Assembly: GCA_002470185.1 (NCBI GenBank)
Contig: DKNG01000165.1
Coordinates: 2,626-24,699 of the forward strand
DNA: 22,074 bases
Direction: 5' to 3'
Source of the DNA: Arcobacter sp. UBA7394
GTDB lineage: Bacteria > Campylobacterota > Campylobacteria > Campylobacterales > Arcobacteraceae
The notes under the pieces are model-generated. The model ran no database searches, had not been told where the DNA came from, and saw nothing but the letters and a program-made list of their open reading frames with translations. Made by a program: the position numbers and the translations under genes. Within the stretch, counting starts at the first letter, position 1. Every line of letters begins with the position of its first letter. Positions 7,611 through 19,687 of the stretch are shown one piece after another.

Positions 7611-10600
7611 TTATGTTTTTTACTACTCCACACTTTAATTAAATTCCCAAGAATGTTTAAATCAATTGGTTTTGACATATAGTCATCAGCACCTAAACTG
7701 ATACATTTTTCTCTGTCGTCTTTCATTGCTTTTGCTGTTACAGCAATAATTGGAATATGTTGAAGATTTTTATCTTCTCTTATTTTTTCCATTGCTTCAT
7801 AACCATTCATAACAGGCATCATAATATCCATTAGAATTAAGTCAATATTATTGTTTTTCTCTAATAATTCTAAAGCTTCTTTTCCATTAAATGCTGTAAA
7901 AGTATTAGCATCAAACTCTTTTAGTGCAGCATCTAATACAAAGATATTTTTTATATCATCATCAACAATTAGAATATTTGTTTCACTTAAATCAATAAGT
8001 TCAAAAATTTCATTGTTTGTCTCTTCTTCCTGATCATCTCTGTGTAAGAAAAGATTAATTTCATTTAATATTCTTTCATTTGAATTGGCAGTTTTTATTA
8101 TAATACTATTACTATACTCTTGTAATTTTATTTTATCTTCATTTGTAATGTCTTTACCTGTATAGATAATAATCGGTAGGTTAGGGTGAACATTTTTAAT
8201 ATACTCACATACTTCATAACCACTACTTCCCATTAGCCCTAGATCAACAACAACCGTATCGTATAACTCTTTTTTAACTTCTTCTATAGCCTCGCTAGCG
8301 CTTTTTACTCCAGTGATATTAACACCAACACCAACTAGTTCAATTAAAGCTTCTCTATGAACTTCATTATCTTCAACAATTAATAAATCTTTGATTTTTT
8401 TCTTTTGAAAGGAATCAATAGATGTAATTACTTCATTAATATCACCATCAAATACAGGTTTTTGTAAATATCCAATAGCTCCTAGTTCTAGTGTTTCATG
8501 ATTTTTATCTTTTGAAGAAATTACATGAACTGGAATATGTCTAGTTTTTGCATTAGATTTCAGCTCTTTTAATACATCAACCCCATCCATATCAGGAAGA
8601 GTTAAATCAAGCATAATACCTTTGATATTATATTTATTTACAAGTTCAAGACCAGATGTACCATCAAATGCCATTAAAGCTAATGAATCATCTTTTTTGA
8701 TTTCATCATAAACTACTTCTGCAAAGATTTCATCATCATCTATTATTAAATAAGCTTCGTCATTTTCACTGATTATATTTCTATCATCATTTGCTACTTT
8801 TGATTTTGCATGTACTTGCTGAGTAAACTCTTTTTTCTCTTCAATACTTTCGATATTTTGAGCATGAACACTTACATTTTCAATATCAGTAGATTTTAGA
8901 TTTGGTAAATCAATACTAAAAATACTTCCCGTATTGATTTCAGATGATAAAGAAATATATCCACCTAATAATTTAGAGAACTCTTTTGAAATTGATAATC
9001 CAAGACCAGTACCACCATACTCTCTACTAGTACCACCATCAGCTTGAGTAAAGGCTTTGAATATTAAGTCTTGTTTCTCTTTTGGAATTCCTATTCCTGT
9101 ATCAATAACACTTATTCTAAAGTCTTTGCTAGCATCATTAGATTTTTCTATTTTAAGAGTAATAGAACCTTCTTTTGTGAATTTAAATGCATTTGATACT
9201 AAGTTTCTAATGATTTGTGCAATTCTGTCTCTATCATTGTGAATGATACTTTTGTATTCATCAATGATTTTAAACTCTAATCCCATATCTTGTGCTGTGA
9301 AATCAAATGTATTTTTCATTTGTCTTAATAATTCTGAACTATCGAAGTTATCAATAATAACTTGCATTTTTCCTGATTCAACTTTTGAAAGGTCAAGAAT
9401 ATCATTAATAAGTCTTAATAAATCATTTCCAGATTCAAAGATTGTTTGTGCTTTTTTAATGTCATCAGCATTTAAAGTTTTCTTACTATTTTTTTCAAGA
9501 AGTGAAGATAATAGAATAATTGAGTTAAGAGGTGTTCTAAGCTCATGACTCATGTTTGCTAAGAATTCTGATTTGTATTTACCTGATTGTGCTAGTTCAT
9601 CAGCTTTTCTTTCAATATCAATTTTTGTCTCTTCTAATTGTTGATTTTGAAGTTTTAGATTCTGCTCAGAAATTTTTAGTTGTTGCTGTTGCTCTTCCAT
9701 ATTAGCATTTGCTTCTTCAAGTTGTTGCTGTTGTTCTTCCATATTAGAGTTAGCTTCTTCTAATTGAACTTGTTGTTCTTCCATTTGAGCGTTAGCTTCT
9801 TGTAATTCAAATTGTTTTCTCTCTAACTCAGCATTAGCAATTTTTGTATTATCTAATAACTCTTGAACTTTATTAGCTTGTAGAGAAGTTGATAGAGCAA
9901 TACAAATTGTTTTGTTAATTGCATCTAAGAAATCAATACTATTTTTATTAAACTCATTAAATGAACCTAATTCAACAACACCAAATAATTCATTATTATA
10001 AATTAAAGGGAAAGTATATGTATTATAAGAAGATTGAGTTACAGTTCCAGTAGTGATTAAATTCTCATCTTTTTTAATATTTTTTAGTAAGATAGCTTGT
10101 TTTTGGAATGCAACTTGACCAACAATACCTTCACCCATTCTAAATGAAGAAGAAAGCTCATCTCTAACTACATGGGCAAAACTTGAGTATTGCTCTAATT
10201 TATCACTATTTTTATTGTAAATATATAATACACCAACTCCAGCAGAAATATAGTTACTTACAAAATTAATTGATTGAGAGCTTACTTCATTTAGAGATTT
10301 AATATTAATAAGGATTTGATTTAATTTATTAACACCATCTTTAATCCATGTTTCATCATCATTTTTTTGAATAGTATTTTTAACTTTCTCAATACCAGTA
10401 TTTACAGCTTTACTCATAATACCAATTTCATCTTTTGTTGAATCATCTAATAGTTCAATATCATTTGCTTCTCTATTTAGATATTTGAAGAAGCTGTTTA
10501 GTCCATGATGGAATCTATTTAATGAATTGATTATATATTTTTCAATAACAATATATAATAGAAGCATTACAAAGATAATTGCAATTACTGTGATTATTAA

Positions 10601-11590
10601 AATTGTATTTCTTAGTTGATTTGGCTTTTCAAGTATTTCTTCTAAATTAATCTCTGAAATCACAGCCCATCTTAACTCTTCATCAAAATCAAAATGAGTA
10701 TAAGAACTTAATACTTTATTTCCTTGATAATCTGTAATGATTTGAGTATCACTCATAGCTTTTAAGGCATTTCTAGTTGCAACTGTATCAACTCTTCCTG
10801 TTTGAGGATATTTAAATGATTTTTTTAAAGAGTGAGTTTTTGGAGCAATGAAACTGTCACTTCTCATTAATAAATCATCACCTACAAGATAATCTTCTTG
10901 CGTTTCACCGTAACCACTTCTAAAGTGCATAATATCTTGAATATATGAGTTCTCAATTTTGAAAACTAATACAGATTTAAATTCTCTATTAATATAAACA
11001 GGAACAGCTAAGAACATTGAAGCTTCACCAGCTCTAGGTTCATAAGCTTGCATATCAAAGAAAACTACTCTTTTATATTTTTTTGCTTTGTGCCATACTT
11101 TTGCTAATGCGCTTTTTCTATATTCACCATTTGATAAGTTTGTACCATAATCATTCTTTTTAGCGTAAGAATATAAAACATGACCATGTTCAGCAGAAAT
11201 TACATAAACATCATCAAAAGGATAAGTGTCTGTATATTTTTTATAAAAAGAATCCCATTTTGGAAGAGCTTCTTTTACTTTTTCATTATTAGTGGGAAAT
11301 TTACCATAAGGATCAATACCAATTTCTTTATGAATATTTTCAAATTCAACTGTTAGGTTTTTTACATAACTAGTAACCGATAGAAGATTGATTTGTTTTT
11401 TATAAAGTTTAAACATATTATTAAGTTGTTCAATTTTTGAATCTCTTGCTGCAGTTAAACTTTTATATTGGGAGTCAATCAAAGTATCTTTCATCTTATT
11501 AATAGATACAATTCCTAGCGTAGATGCTAGTACTAATAACGACAAACTAATTAAGATTATTAGTTTAAGTTTGATAGAAATGTTTTTCAT
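7607..11590 (-). CDS. Membrane hybrid histidine kinase: Cache-GAF-coiled coil-HisKA-HATPase-REC-REC-REC
   Basis: Sensor kinase of 1327 residues. TM1 (about 8-27) and TM2 (about 329-352) flank a large periplasmic Cache-type domain; its stretch from DVYVISAEHGHVLYSY to DYGTNL resembles chemoreceptor sensors. A linker, a GAF domain (about 440-575) and a coiled coil (about 585-665) with Glu-Glu pairs every seven residues follow. The kinase core has H682 in SHELRTPLNS, N-box RNLVSNA, G1 DTGIGIP and G2 GGTGLGLS. Three receivers follow, with phosphoacceptors D995 (LDLTLPDMDG), D1116 (VDLGLMGSSG) and D1255 (MDIMMPVMNG). The second receiver has KT in place of the usual KP. It is first in the operon, with AAAGAGA six bases before the ATG. 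A role in adaptive, chemotaxis-like signalling is inferred from its CheB-CheR partner. Confidence 0.92.
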   Translation of the reverse strand: MKNISIKLKLIILISLSLLVLASTLGIVSINKMKDTLIDSQYKSLTAARDSKIEQLNNMFKLYKKQINLLSVTSYVKNLTVEFENIHKEIGIDPYGKFPTNNEKVKEALPKWDSFYKKYTDTYPFDDVYVISAEHGHVLYSYAKKNDYGTNLSNGEYRKSALAKVWHKAKKYKRVVFFDMQAYEPRAGEASMFLAVPVYINREFKSVLVFKIENSYIQDIMHFRSGYGETQEDYLVGDDLLMRSDSFIAPKTHSLKKSFKYPQTGRVDTVATRNALKAMSDTQIITDYQGNKVLSSYTHFDFDEELRWAVISEINLEEILEKPNQLRNTILIITVIAIIFVMLLLYIVIEKYIINSLNRFHHGLNSFFKYLNREANDIELLDDSTKDEIGIMSKAVNTGIEKVKNTIQKNDDETWIKDGVNKLNQILINIKSLNEVSSQSINFVSNYISAGVGVLYIYNKNSDKLEQYSSFAHVVRDELSSSFRMGEGIVGQVAFQKQAILLKNIKKDENLITTGTVTQSSYNTYTFPLIYNNELFGVVELGSFNEFNKNSIDFLDAINKTICIALSTSLQANKVQELLDNTKIANAELERKQFELQEANAQMEEQQVQLEEANSNMEEQQQQLEEANANMEEQQQQLKISEQNLKLQNQQLEETKIDIERKADELAQSGKYKSEFLANMSHELRTPLNSIILLSSLLEKNSKKTLNADDIKKAQTIFESGNDLLRLINDILDLSKVESGKMQVIIDNFDSSELLRQMKNTFDFTAQDMGLEFKIIDEYKSIIHNDRDRIAQIIRNLVSNAFKFTKEGSITLKIEKSNDASKDFRISVIDTGIGIPKEKQDLIFKAFTQADGGTSREYGGTGLGLSISKEFSKLLGGYISLSSEINTGSIFSIDLPNLKSTDIENVSVHAQNIESIEEKKEFTQQVHAKSKVANDDRNIISENDEAYLIIDDDEIFAEVVYDEIKKDDSLALMAFDGTSGLELVNKYNIKGIMLDLTLPDMDGVDVLKELKSNAKTRHIPVHVISSKDKNHETLELGAIGYLQKPVFDGDINEVITSIDSFQKKKIKDLLIVEDNEVHREALIELVGVGVNITGVKSASEAIEEVKKELYDTVVVDLGLMGSSGYEVCEYIKNVHPNLPIIIYTGKDITNEDKIKLQEYSNSIIIKTANSNERILNEINLFLHRDDQEEETNNEIFELIDLSETNILIVDDDIKNIFVLDAALKEFDANTFTAFNGKEALELLEKNNNIDLILMDIMMPVMNGYEAMEKIREDKNLQHIPIIAVTAKAMKDDREKCISLGADDYMSKPIDLNILGNLIKVWSSKKHK
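9678..9803 (-). repeat. Three tandem 42-bp units encoding a 14-residue coiled-coil repeat
   Basis: Units at 9678-9719, 9720-9761 and 9762-9803. The first two are nearly identical; the third is more diverged. Each encodes two heptads of the form MEEQQQQLEEANAN, giving Glu-Glu pairs at residues 604, 611, 618, 625 and 632 of the hybrid kinase. Confidence 0.85.
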
Positions 11591-11627
11591 TCAGAATCTC
11601 TTTATACATAATTATTATTTATTTTAA

Positions 11628-11636
11628 CATAATATA
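11628..11636 (-). promoter_or_regulatory. Candidate -10 region of the hybrid-kinase operon
   Basis: TATATTATG on the minus strand, about 40 bases before the ATG at 11590. This is the best fit in a very AT-rich leader; several near-equivalent TATTAT strings lie nearby, so the exact box is uncertain. Confidence 0.3.
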
Positions 11637-11637
11637 G

Positions 11638-11663
11638 ATAATACTATGTAATTAAAGTATTAT
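11638..11663. promoter_or_regulatory. Inverted repeat in the divergent kinase/ybiT promoter region
   Basis: Perfect 8-bp arms ATAATACT and AGTATTAT are separated by 10 bases, immediately upstream of the candidate kinase promoter. The spacing would suit a dimeric regulator, but AT-rich chance repeats are expected here. Confidence 0.25.
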
Positions 11664-11760
11664 GAGCTTACTTTATACATTTTTAAATTATTTACTGTAA
11701 TGATTAAATTACTTTTTAAAAAAAATAAACATTCTTAATATTAAAATAGTTTTTTTTCGC

Positions 11761-11766
11761 TATAAT
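11761..11766 (+). promoter_or_regulatory. -10 box of ybiT
   Basis: TATAAT directly follows a run of eight T and CGC, the typical Campylobacterota housekeeping promoter pattern. It lies 46 bases before the ATG, giving a leader of about 40 bases with GGAG at 11798-11801. Confidence 0.65.
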
Positions 11767-11812
11767 CGCGGAATAATAATAAAAGAATATCAACAATGGA
11801 GAATACAATAAT

Positions 11813-13399
11813 ATGGTTCAAACTGTAAACCTTAAAAAAGCTTTTGGTTCAAGAGTTTTATTTCAAGACATTAACGTTAAACTAGATACTGGGAAAAGAT
11901 ATGGACTTATTGGTGCTAATGGTGCTGGTAAAACAACTTTCTTAAAAATCTTATCTGGGATTGAAGATGCAACAGAGGGTGAAGTTCAAGTTCAAAATGG
12001 TAAAAAAGTTGGAACTTTAGGACAAAACCAATTTGCATACGAAGATTATTCAATCTTTGATACAGTACTTTTAGGAAACAAAAGACTATATGATGCAATT
12101 AAACAAAAAGAAGAATTATACTTAGAAGAGTATACTGACGAAGTTGGTGATAAACTAGGTGAATTAGAAATTATTTGTTGTGAAGAAGATCCAACTTATG
12201 AGTATGATGTAAAAATTACTAAAATCTTAGAAGATTTAGGATTCCCTGCAGCTCAACAAAGTGATTTAATGTCTACTATTACTGGTGGAGATAAATTCAA
12301 AGTTTTACTAGCACAAGTTTTATACCCAAAACCTGATGTATTATTCCTAGATGAGCCTACGAATAACCTTGATATTGAAACAATTGGTTGGTTAGAAAAC
12401 CAATTACAACACCATGATGGTACTATGGTAGTTATCTCTCACGATAGACACTTCTTAAATTCAGTTTGTACAAATATCTTAGATGTTGACTTCAAACAAA
12501 TTAGAGAATTCTCTGGTAACTATGATGATTGGTATATTGCATCTACTGTAATTGCTAAGCAAAATGAAAAAGATATGAGTAAGAAGTTAAAAGAGAAAGA
12601 AGAACTTGAAGCCTTTGTTCGAAGATTCTCTGCTAATGCTTCTAAAGCAAAACAAGCAACTTCAAGACAAAAACAACTTGATAAATTAGATGTTGGTTCT
12701 ATTCAAGTTTCTTCAAGAAGAGATCCTTCTATTATCTTTAAACAAAAAAGAGAAGTTGGTAAAGAATTATTATCAGTTAAAAATGTATCTAAATCTTTTG
12801 ATGGTGAAGTTGTATTAAATGACATTTCATTCACAGTTGAAAAAGATGACAAAATTGCATTAATTGGACCAAATGGTGCAGGTAAAACTACTTTATGTGA
12901 AATCATTGTAGAAAACCTTGAAGCTGACGCTGGTAATATTCACTGGGGTGCAACTATTCAAAATGGTTACTTCCCTCAAAATGCTACAGATTTAATTTCT
13001 GGAGATATTACGCTTTACGATTGGTTAAGAAACTTCGATAGAGATGCTGATATTGCTGAGATTAGAAACTGTTTAGGTAGAATGTTATTTAACGGTACTG
13101 AGCAAGAAAAACAAGTTAAGTCTTGTTCTGGTGGGGAAAAACATAGAATGTTCTTATCAAAAATTATGTTAGAACAACCAAACTTTATGGTTCTTGATGA
13201 GCCTACAAACCACCTTGACTTAGAAGCAATTATTGCATTAGGTGAAGGATTACTTGCATATCCAGGTTCTGTTATTTGTGTTTCTCACGATAGGGAATTA
13301 CTTGATGCTTACGCAAATAGAATTATTGAAATTCAAGAAGATGGAACAATTGTTGATTTCAAAGGTTCTTACGAAGAATTTATTGAGTCTAAGGCTTAA
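11813..13399 (+). CDS. ybiT: ABC-F family ATPase, YbiT type
   Basis: Soluble protein with two tandem ATPase domains and no membrane segments. ABC-F proteins act on the ribosome; the exact role of YbiT is poorly known. Domain 1 has Walker A GANGAGKT (34-41), Walker B and LDEPTNNLD (about 175-187), and SHDRHF; its signature is the altered TITGGDKFK instead of LSGGQ, as is also the case in E. coli YbiT. A linker with the conserved RRFSANASKAKQATSR (about 270-285) follows. Domain 2 has GPNGAGKTT (352-360), the intact signature SCSGGEKHR, LDEPTNHLD and SHDRE. The 528-residue length and motif pattern match YbiT (about 530 residues). The gene is monocistronic, with its own promoter and a strong terminator. 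Confidence 0.92.
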   Translation: MVQTVNLKKAFGSRVLFQDINVKLDTGKRYGLIGANGAGKTTFLKILSGIEDATEGEVQVQNGKKVGTLGQNQFAYEDYSIFDTVLLGNKRLYDAIKQKEELYLEEYTDEVGDKLGELEIICCEEDPTYEYDVKITKILEDLGFPAAQQSDLMSTITGGDKFKVLLAQVLYPKPDVLFLDEPTNNLDIETIGWLENQLQHHDGTMVVISHDRHFLNSVCTNILDVDFKQIREFSGNYDDWYIASTVIAKQNEKDMSKKLKEKEELEAFVRRFSANASKAKQATSRQKQLDKLDVGSIQVSSRRDPSIIFKQKREVGKELLSVKNVSKSFDGEVVLNDISFTVEKDDKIALIGPNGAGKTTLCEIIVENLEADAGNIHWGATIQNGYFPQNATDLISGDITLYDWLRNFDRDADIAEIRNCLGRMLFNGTEQEKQVKSCSGGEKHRMFLSKIMLEQPNFMVLDEPTNHLDLEAIIALGEGLLAYPGSVICVSHDRELLDAYANRIIEIQEDGTIVDFKGSYEEFIESKA

Positions 13400-13427
13400 T
13401 AAACTCTTCTTGAGTTTTATCTATATA

Positions 13428-13464
13428 AAAAAAGGGAAAGATGAATTTCATCTTTCCCTTTTTT
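13428..13464. terminator. Strong bidirectional Rho-independent terminator
   Basis: A perfect 16-bp stem (13428-13443 with 13449-13464) and a 5-base loop, with an A run on the left and a T run on the right, serves ybiT on the plus strand and the thioesterase gene on the minus strand. Confidence 0.9.
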
Positions 13465-13488
13465 AGTATTACTTAAAATAAATATTAA

Positions 13489-13962
13489 TTATTTAGAGTG
13501 TCTTGATGCCATTCTATTTTCTCTTCTAGCAATTGCATCATTATATCTTCTTTTATCATCTTCAGATTGTAAGTCTAATTTAGGAACTGGACTTGGTTTA
13601 CCTTCTTCGTCAACTGCAATCATTGTAAAGTAACATACATTAGTATTTTTAATTGTATGATCTTTGATATCTTCAGAAATTACTTTGATACCAATTTCCA
13701 TTGAAGTTCTACCTGTGTAGTTAACTGAAGCATGGAAAGTAACAAGAGAACCAATCTTAATAGGGTTTTTGAATAATACCATATCCACTGATAATGTTAC
13801 TGCATACATTCCTGTATATCTAGCTGCACACGCATACGCAACATGGTCTAGCATTTTTAAAATTTCACCACCGTGAACATTTTTACCAGAAAAGTTTGCT
13901 TTATCTGGAGTCATTAACATTGTCATAGTAAGAGATTTTTCTCTTTTTACTTCTTCGCTCAT
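13489..13962 (-). CDS. Acyl-CoA thioesterase, YciA-like hotdog fold
   Basis: Cytoplasmic hotdog-fold hydrolase predicted to cleave acyl-CoA thioesters to free acid and CoA; in homologues this affects lipid turnover and CoA recycling. The segment NFSGKNVHGGEILKMLDHVAY corresponds to the family's conserved region with the HGG turn before the long central helix. It is followed by strands containing VDMVLFKNPI and GSLVTFHASVNYTGRTSMEI, characteristic of the YciA/BACH group. The ATG at 13962 gives 157 residues, a normal length, with AAGGT eight bases upstream. A TTG at 14001 would add 13 residues without a ribosome site and is rejected. The C-terminus is basic and charged. It is a single gene converging on ybiT. 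Chain-length preference is unknown. Confidence 0.85.
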   Translation of the reverse strand: MSEEVKREKSLTMTMLMTPDKANFSGKNVHGGEILKMLDHVAYACAARYTGMYAVTLSVDMVLFKNPIKIGSLVTFHASVNYTGRTSMEIGIKVISEDIKDHTIKNTNVCYFTMIAVDEEGKPSPVPKLDLQSEDDKRRYNDAIARRENRMASRHSK

Positions 13963-13970
13963 TTTTTGTA

Positions 13971-13975
13971 ACCTT
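13971..13975 (-). promoter_or_regulatory. Ribosome binding site deciding the thioesterase start
   Basis: AAGGT on the minus strand, eight bases before the ATG at 13962. This favours that codon over the TTG at 14001. Confidence 0.6.
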
Positions 13976-14000
13976 ATATAATTATTGATAAATTTCAACA

Positions 14001-14006
14001 ATTATA
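14001..14006 (-). promoter_or_regulatory. Candidate -10 box of the thioesterase gene
   Basis: TATAAT on the minus strand, about 40 bases before the ATG, overlapping the rejected TTG codon. A transcript starting a few bases downstream would carry the AAGGT site. Confidence 0.45.
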
Positions 14007-14198
14007 GACTAAAAGAGTAGTATAAGCGTAGCAATTTAATTAAATCTTGAGTGAGTTTATCAAAGTATAGAAAAAAGTAACATTTTTACTCTATTTATTT
14101 TTTAATTATTAATAAAAAAGTATAAATAAATCACTAAATAATTGAGATTATAATAAATAAAAAATAATTCTTTATATATTTATATAATCAATTTTTGT

Positions 14199-14204
14199 TA
14201 TAAT
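14199..14204 (+). promoter_or_regulatory. -10 box of the first binding-protein/kinase module
   Basis: TATAAT lies 24 bases before the ATG at 14228 and is preceded by TTTTTGT. The predicted leader is very short, with AAGG at 14217-14220. Confidence 0.5.
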
Positions 14205-14227
14205 AAACCTAAAAACAAGGATTTACT

Positions 14228-15013
14228 ATGAAAAAATTAATATTATTAATGTTATTAGTTGTATATGGATATTCAACACAATTAGTATTAGGTGTAGTGC
14301 CTCAACAAAGTCCATTAAAACTTGCAAAAAAATGGTTAAAAGTTACTAAGTATTTGGAAAAAGAAACAGGTATACAAGTAATATTTAAAACAGAAACTTC
14401 TATACCAAAATTTGAGAAAGTTTTATATTCGGGTAGATATGATATTGCTTACATGAATCCTTATCATTTTATTGTTGCAAACAAAGCTCAAAATTTTGAA
14501 GCATTTACAAGAGCTGACAAAAATATCGTTGGTATTGTTTTATCAAAAGAGAAAAAAGTTGATTTTTCAAAAGAAAATTTAGCTGGAAAGACTTTTTTAT
14601 TCCCAGCTCCAAATGCATTCGCTGCAACTTTATTGCCAAAATTTGAATTAAGAGAAAAGTTTGGTATTGATATTGATAAAGAAGCAAAAGTTTTATATGT
14701 AAATTCTCATGACTCTGTTTACAAAGGTATATCAAGAGGTATTGGATACTTAGGTGGAGGAATTGTAAGAACATTTAATAATTTTGTTGACAAAAATGAT
14801 AAGGATAAATTAAATATTATTTATAAAACTGATGCATACCCAAGCCATCCAATAGCTTCACATCCAAGAGTGAAAAAAGAGGATATTGAAAAAATTCAAA
14901 AAGCATTTTTAACTATGCCAAATGAAATCAAAAAATTATTAAGTATTAAAAACTTTATTGTTACAAATTCTGCTGAATATGATGTAATAAAAGAAGTTAA
15001 AAAAGCTGATTAG
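14228..15013 (+). CDS. Periplasmic PhnD-like solute-binding protein (sensor partner)
   Basis: Secreted binding protein of 261 residues from the phosphate/phosphite/phosphonate (PhnD-like) family. The N-terminus has two lysines, a hydrophobic stretch (LILLMLLVVYGYS) and a probable cleavage near residues 16-17. The mature protein begins with strand LVLGVVPQQSP; GRYDIAYMNPYHFIVA and GKTFLFPAPNAFAATLLP are typical of the family's two lobes. No ABC permease or ATPase gene is nearby. Instead, a membrane histidine kinase starts 5 bases after its stop, so it probably binds a ligand and presents it to that kinase, as TorT does for TorS. The true ligand is unknown; PhnD-family members bind phosphonates, phosphite and other small molecules. 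AAGG lies seven bases before the ATG. Confidence 0.82.
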   Translation: MKKLILLMLLVVYGYSTQLVLGVVPQQSPLKLAKKWLKVTKYLEKETGIQVIFKTETSIPKFEKVLYSGRYDIAYMNPYHFIVANKAQNFEAFTRADKNIVGIVLSKEKKVDFSKENLAGKTFLFPAPNAFAATLLPKFELREKFGIDIDKEAKVLYVNSHDSVYKGISRGIGYLGGGIVRTFNNFVDKNDKDKLNIIYKTDAYPSHPIASHPRVKKEDIEKIQKAFLTMPNEIKKLLSIKNFIVTNSAEYDVIKEVKKAD

Positions 15014-15018
15014 TAATT

Positions 15019-18851
<3,833 letters not shown>

Positions 18852-18944
18852 GCAAAAAAATCATTATTTGTTAGCTTATATTCAAGCTTTTTAATTTAAT
18901 TTTGATAATATATTATTATGTTATTTAAATAAAAAGGATTGAAA

Positions 18945-19676
18945 ATGAAAAAAATAATTTTAGTCTTATGTACATTACTATTTACAAATTTGTTTGCCCA
19001 AAAAGTAATAACTGTTTATACATATCATAAACATGCACCTTTTATTACTGCTTATAATTCTGGGCTTACATATGATGCTATAGAGTTTTTAAATACAAAT
19101 GCAAATGGAAAATACTTTTTTAAATTAAAAACTGTTCCAAGAAGTAGATTAAACTATATTCTAAAACCATGGATTAACAAGCAATGTATTACATCAAAAG
19201 AGTGTAATAAAGATTGGATTATCTTATGGGTAAACCAAAAATGGGGCTTTGGAAAAGATTCGGAATCAAATTTTTTATGGACACCTTTATTGGATGATTC
19301 AAATGTAATTGTTTCATCGTCAGAATCAAAAATTGAGTATACATCTCCTACGTCACTTATTGGAAAAAGTCTAATTGGTGTTTCTGGTCACAAATATGTT
19401 GGTATTGATGATTTAGTTAAAGAGAAAAAAATCAAAAGAATTAATGGAGTTAGTGAAGTTGAAAATCTCTATGTAATTCAAGCAAAAAGGGCTGATGCGA
19501 CTTTATTACCTTATTCTGCATATAAATATTATATAAACACAAATAAAGAGTTTAATAAACTATATGTAGCAAAAACACCTCACCAAAAGTATATGAGAAA
19601 TATTATGACGAATATTAAAAATAAAGAACTATATGAGTTTTTAAATTCATTAGATTTTAGTTCAATTAATAAATAG
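18945..19676 (+). CDS. Periplasmic family 3-like solute-binding protein (sensor partner)
   Basis: Secreted binding protein of 243 residues from the start chosen here. The signal peptide is MKKIILVLCTLLFTNLFA, with cleavage likely before QK. The mature part has VITVYTYHKHAPFI, GLTYDAIEFLN and LKTVPRSRLNYIL, which follow the pattern of extracellular binding domains of the SBP family 3 type (amino acids and related small solutes). The ATG at 18945 is preferred to TTG at 18939 because AAGGA (18934-18938) lies six bases before it. No transporter genes are adjacent; a histidine kinase starts 11 bases after the stop, so a sensing role is likely. It belongs to a different binding-protein family from the one at 14228. 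Cysteines in the segment CITSKEC could form a disulfide. The ligand is unknown. Confidence 0.78.
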   Translation: MKKIILVLCTLLFTNLFAQKVITVYTYHKHAPFITAYNSGLTYDAIEFLNTNANGKYFFKLKTVPRSRLNYILKPWINKQCITSKECNKDWIILWVNQKWGFGKDSESNFLWTPLLDDSNVIVSSSESKIEYTSPTSLIGKSLIGVSGHKYVGIDDLVKEKKIKRINGVSEVENLYVIQAKRADATLLPYSAYKYYINTNKEFNKLYVAKTPHQKYMRNIMTNIKNKELYEFLNSLDFSSINK

Positions 19677-19687
19677 GTAATTAGAAA

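Noticed and set aside
9243..9548. Open frame of about 100 codons on the plus strand inside the hybrid kinase
   Set aside because: It lies antisense to the conserved HisKA/HATPase coding sequence, has no ribosome site or recognisable domain, and is a by-product of the codon bias of the real gene.
9678..9803. CRISPR-like or minisatellite array
   Set aside because: The units are directly adjacent with no spacers and encode an in-frame coiled coil, so this is a protein-coding repeat.
13963..14001. TTG-initiated N-terminal extension of the thioesterase
   Set aside because: No ribosome site precedes it, it overlaps the candidate TATAAT, and an ATG with AAGGT follows at 13962.
14228..15013. Phosphonate or phosphite ABC transport operon
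   Set aside because: Only a PhnD-like binding protein is present; the next gene is a kinase and no permease or ATPase gene is nearby.
18939..18944. TTG-initiated two-residue extension of the second binding protein
   Set aside because: The ATG at 18945 lies six bases after AAGGA and begins a standard signal peptide.
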